7,113 nucleotides of DNA from an uncultured Atopostipes sp. Its GTDB lineage: Bacteria > Bacillota > Bacilli > Lactobacillales > Carnobacteriaceae_A. The notes beneath the pieces were generated by a model. It was not told where the DNA came from, searched no databases, and saw nothing but the letters and a program-made list of their open reading frames with translations. The stretch is taken from positions 1-7,113 of the forward strand of contig CAMYQS010000072.1 in NCBI GenBank assembly GCA_947296835.1. The letters are read 5' to 3'. Below are positions 5,889-7,113 of the stretch, one piece after another (within the stretch, counting starts at the first letter, position 1; every line of letters starts with the position of its first letter). A program made the translations under genes and the position numbers.

Positions 5889-6647
5889 ATGGCAGTAGTA
5901 ACAATGAAACAATTATTAGAGTCAGGTGTTCACTTTGGTCACCAAACACGTCGTTGGAACCCAAAAATGAAACCATACATTTTCACAGAAAGAAACGGTA
6001 TCTACATTATTGACTTACAGCAAACTGTAAAGTTAATCGAGAAAGCATACGACGTTGTACGTGAAATTGGTCAAAATAATGGTCATGTTCTATTCGTAGG
6101 TACTAAAAAGCAAGCAGAAGAGTCAATTAAAGAAGAAGCTGAACGTGCAGGTGCTCATTACATTAACCACCGTTGGTTAGGTGGAACACTTACAAACTGG
6201 AAAACAATCAGCAAACGTATTGACTACCTAAAAGAATTAGAAGCTATGGAAGAAGATGGAACTTTTGAAGTTCTACCTAAAAACGAAGTAAGCTTACTAA
6301 TGAAAGAAAGAGACAAACTACAACGTACATTAGGCGGAATCAAAGATATGCCTGGTGTTCCAGACGCGATTTTCGTAGTAGATCCTCGTAAAGAAAACAT
6401 TGCAGTTATGGAAGCTAAAAAATTAGGAATCCCTGTTATTGCAATGGTTGATACAAACACAGACCCAGATGATATCGACTATATCATCCCTTCAAACGAT
6501 GACGCTATCCGTGCAATTAAATTAATTGCTTCAGTTATGGCAGATGCGTACGTAGAAGGAAATCAAGGTGACTCTCAATCATTAGATAACGAAAAATCAC
6601 AATCTATTGAGGAAATGGTTGAAGCTGTAGAAGGCGACAACAAGTAA
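5889..6647 (+). CDS. rpsB: 30S ribosomal protein S2
   Basis: Ribosomal protein S2, 252 residues, binds the 30S subunit between head and body and is needed for S1/mRNA engagement. The length is typical for Bacilli. The family blocks are present in order: the N-terminal LLESGVHFGHQTRRWNPKM (9-27), YIFTERNGIYIIDL (30-43), GTKKQA (71-76), HRWLGGTLTNW (94-104), then a charged segment (about 107-160) expected to form the protruding helical hairpin, PDAIFVVDPRKENIAV, and the C-terminal block DTNTDPDDIDYIIPSNDDAIRAIKLI. The last 25 or so residues are an acidic tail. The start ATG has GGAGG 7 bases upstream. A consensus promoter and a foldable leader precede it. tsf follows after 63 bases without an obvious terminator, the common rpsB-tsf order, so the two are probably co-transcribed. 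Confidence 0.98.
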   Translation: MAVVTMKQLLESGVHFGHQTRRWNPKMKPYIFTERNGIYIIDLQQTVKLIEKAYDVVREIGQNNGHVLFVGTKKQAEESIKEEAERAGAHYINHRWLGGTLTNWKTISKRIDYLKELEAMEEDGTFEVLPKNEVSLLMKERDKLQRTLGGIKDMPGVPDAIFVVDPRKENIAVMEAKKLGIPVIAMVDTNTDPDDIDYIIPSNDDAIRAIKLIASVMADAYVEGNQGDSQSLDNEKSQSIEEMVEAVEGDNK

Positions 6648-6697
6648 TTCAAATCAATTAATTAATTTAAATACGATGGACAATTATTAAAATTTAC

Positions 6698-6703
6698 AGG
6701 AGG
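6698..6703 (+). promoter_or_regulatory. Ribosome binding site of tsf (fixes the TTG start)
   Basis: AGGAGG lies 7 bases before TTG 6711. The strong site and ideal spacing make this TTG the start rather than any later ATG. The first in-frame ATG codons fall inside the conserved GMMDAKKAL motif. Confidence 0.88.
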
Positions 6704-6710
6704 AATCATC

Positions 6711-7113
6711 TTGGCACAAATTAAAGCAGCTCAAGTAAAAGAACTTCGTGATAAAGTTGGCGTTGGTATGATGGACGCTAAAAAAGCATTAGTAGAAGCA
6801 GAAGGCGACATGGACAAAGCAATTGATATCTTACGTGAAAAAGGTATGGCAACTGCAGCTAAAAAAGCAGACCGTATCTCAGCGGAAGGTTTAACTTACG
6901 TTCACGTTGATGGAAACACTGCAGCAGTAGTAGAAGTTAACAGTGAAACGGACTACGTTTCTAAAAACGAACAGTTCCAACAACTAGTTAAAGATATCGC
7001 TATTGCAATTGTTGAGCACAAACCAGCTTCAGTTGAAGAAGCTAAAGAAGTGACACTTTCAAACGGTGACACAATCGGTGCGGCAATTACTACAGCAATC
7101 CAAACAATTGGAG
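6711..7113 (+). CDS. tsf: Elongation factor Ts, N-terminal part (3' end outside window)
   Basis: EF-Ts is the cytosolic guanine-nucleotide exchange factor that recharges EF-Tu with GTP. 134 codons are visible of a usual length of about 290. The start is TTG at 6711, with AGGAGG 7 bases upstream, giving MAQIKAAQVKELRDK. The N-terminal UBA-like domain is clear, with VGVGMMDAKKALVEAEGDMDKAIDILREKG. The core domain begins with AAKKADRISAEG and EVNSETDYVSKNEQF. The TDFV motif that contacts EF-Tu reads TDYV (Thr80, Asp81, Tyr82), so the usual Phe is Tyr. It follows rpsB by 63 bases of AT-rich DNA with no terminator seen, so it is probably in the same transcript. The C-terminal dimerisation part is not in the window. 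Confidence 0.97.
   Translation, partial: MAQIKAAQVKELRDKVGVGMMDAKKALVEAEGDMDKAIDILREKGMATAAKKADRISAEGLTYVHVDGNTAAVVEVNSETDYVSKNEQFQQLVKDIAIAIVEHKPASVEEAKEVTLSNGDTIGAAITTAIQTIG

Noticed and set aside
6648..6710. Possible terminator between rpsB and tsf
   Set aside because: The AATTAATTAATT repeats give only weak A-T pairing with no G/C core and no T run. Read-through into tsf is more likely.
1..7113. Mobile element, prophage, defence island or novel multi-gene system
   Set aside because: All genes are recognisable conserved chromosomal families in a plausible Bacilli neighbourhood, with no transposase, integrase, terminal repeats, attachment site, repeat array or change in base composition visible by eye.

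Overview
The window is ordinary chromosomal housekeeping DNA from a low-GC Gram-positive bacterium, class Bacilli. Order Lactobacillales is likely. The evidence is the AT-rich base composition, strong GGAGG-type ribosome binding sites, simple hairpin-plus-T-run terminators, a YneF (UPF0154) protein, an LmrC/LmrD (YheI/YheH)-type ABC pair, and the neighbourhood tkt - yneF - ABC - ABC - plsC - rpsB - tsf. I cannot name the genus from the sequence alone.

Layout: (1) 1-933, the C-terminal half of transketolase, closed by a clear terminator at 961-997. (2) 934-1119, a gap with that terminator and two short inverted repeats around a possible promoter, leading to yneF (1120-1350), a 76-residue single-span membrane protein. 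A hairpin with only a short T tract follows it. (3) 1447-5020, two ABC half-transporters one base apart, which together look like one heterodimeric multidrug-type exporter with one competent and one degenerate ATP site. (4) 5036-5077, a long hairpin serving both the ABC genes and the convergent acyltransferase gene. (5) 5082-5669 on the minus strand, a PlsC-family acyltransferase. (6) 5670-5888, a divergent promoter region with a near-consensus promoter for rpsB and a leader of about 118 bases that can fold and may carry translational control. (7) 5889-6647, rpsB (ribosomal protein S2), then tsf (EF-Ts) from a TTG start at 6711, running off the window.

The functions are not one pathway. They cover pentose phosphate metabolism, a small membrane protein of unknown role, drug or lipid export, phospholipid synthesis and translation. 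The tight couplings are the ABC pair and rpsB-tsf.

I found no mobile element, CRISPR array, toxin-antitoxin locus, defence system or tRNA/rRNA gene, and nothing that supports a new multi-gene system. The points most worth checking are the structured rpsB leader, a Phe-to-Tyr change in the TDF motif of EF-Ts, and the split of intact and degenerate residues between the two ABC subunits.
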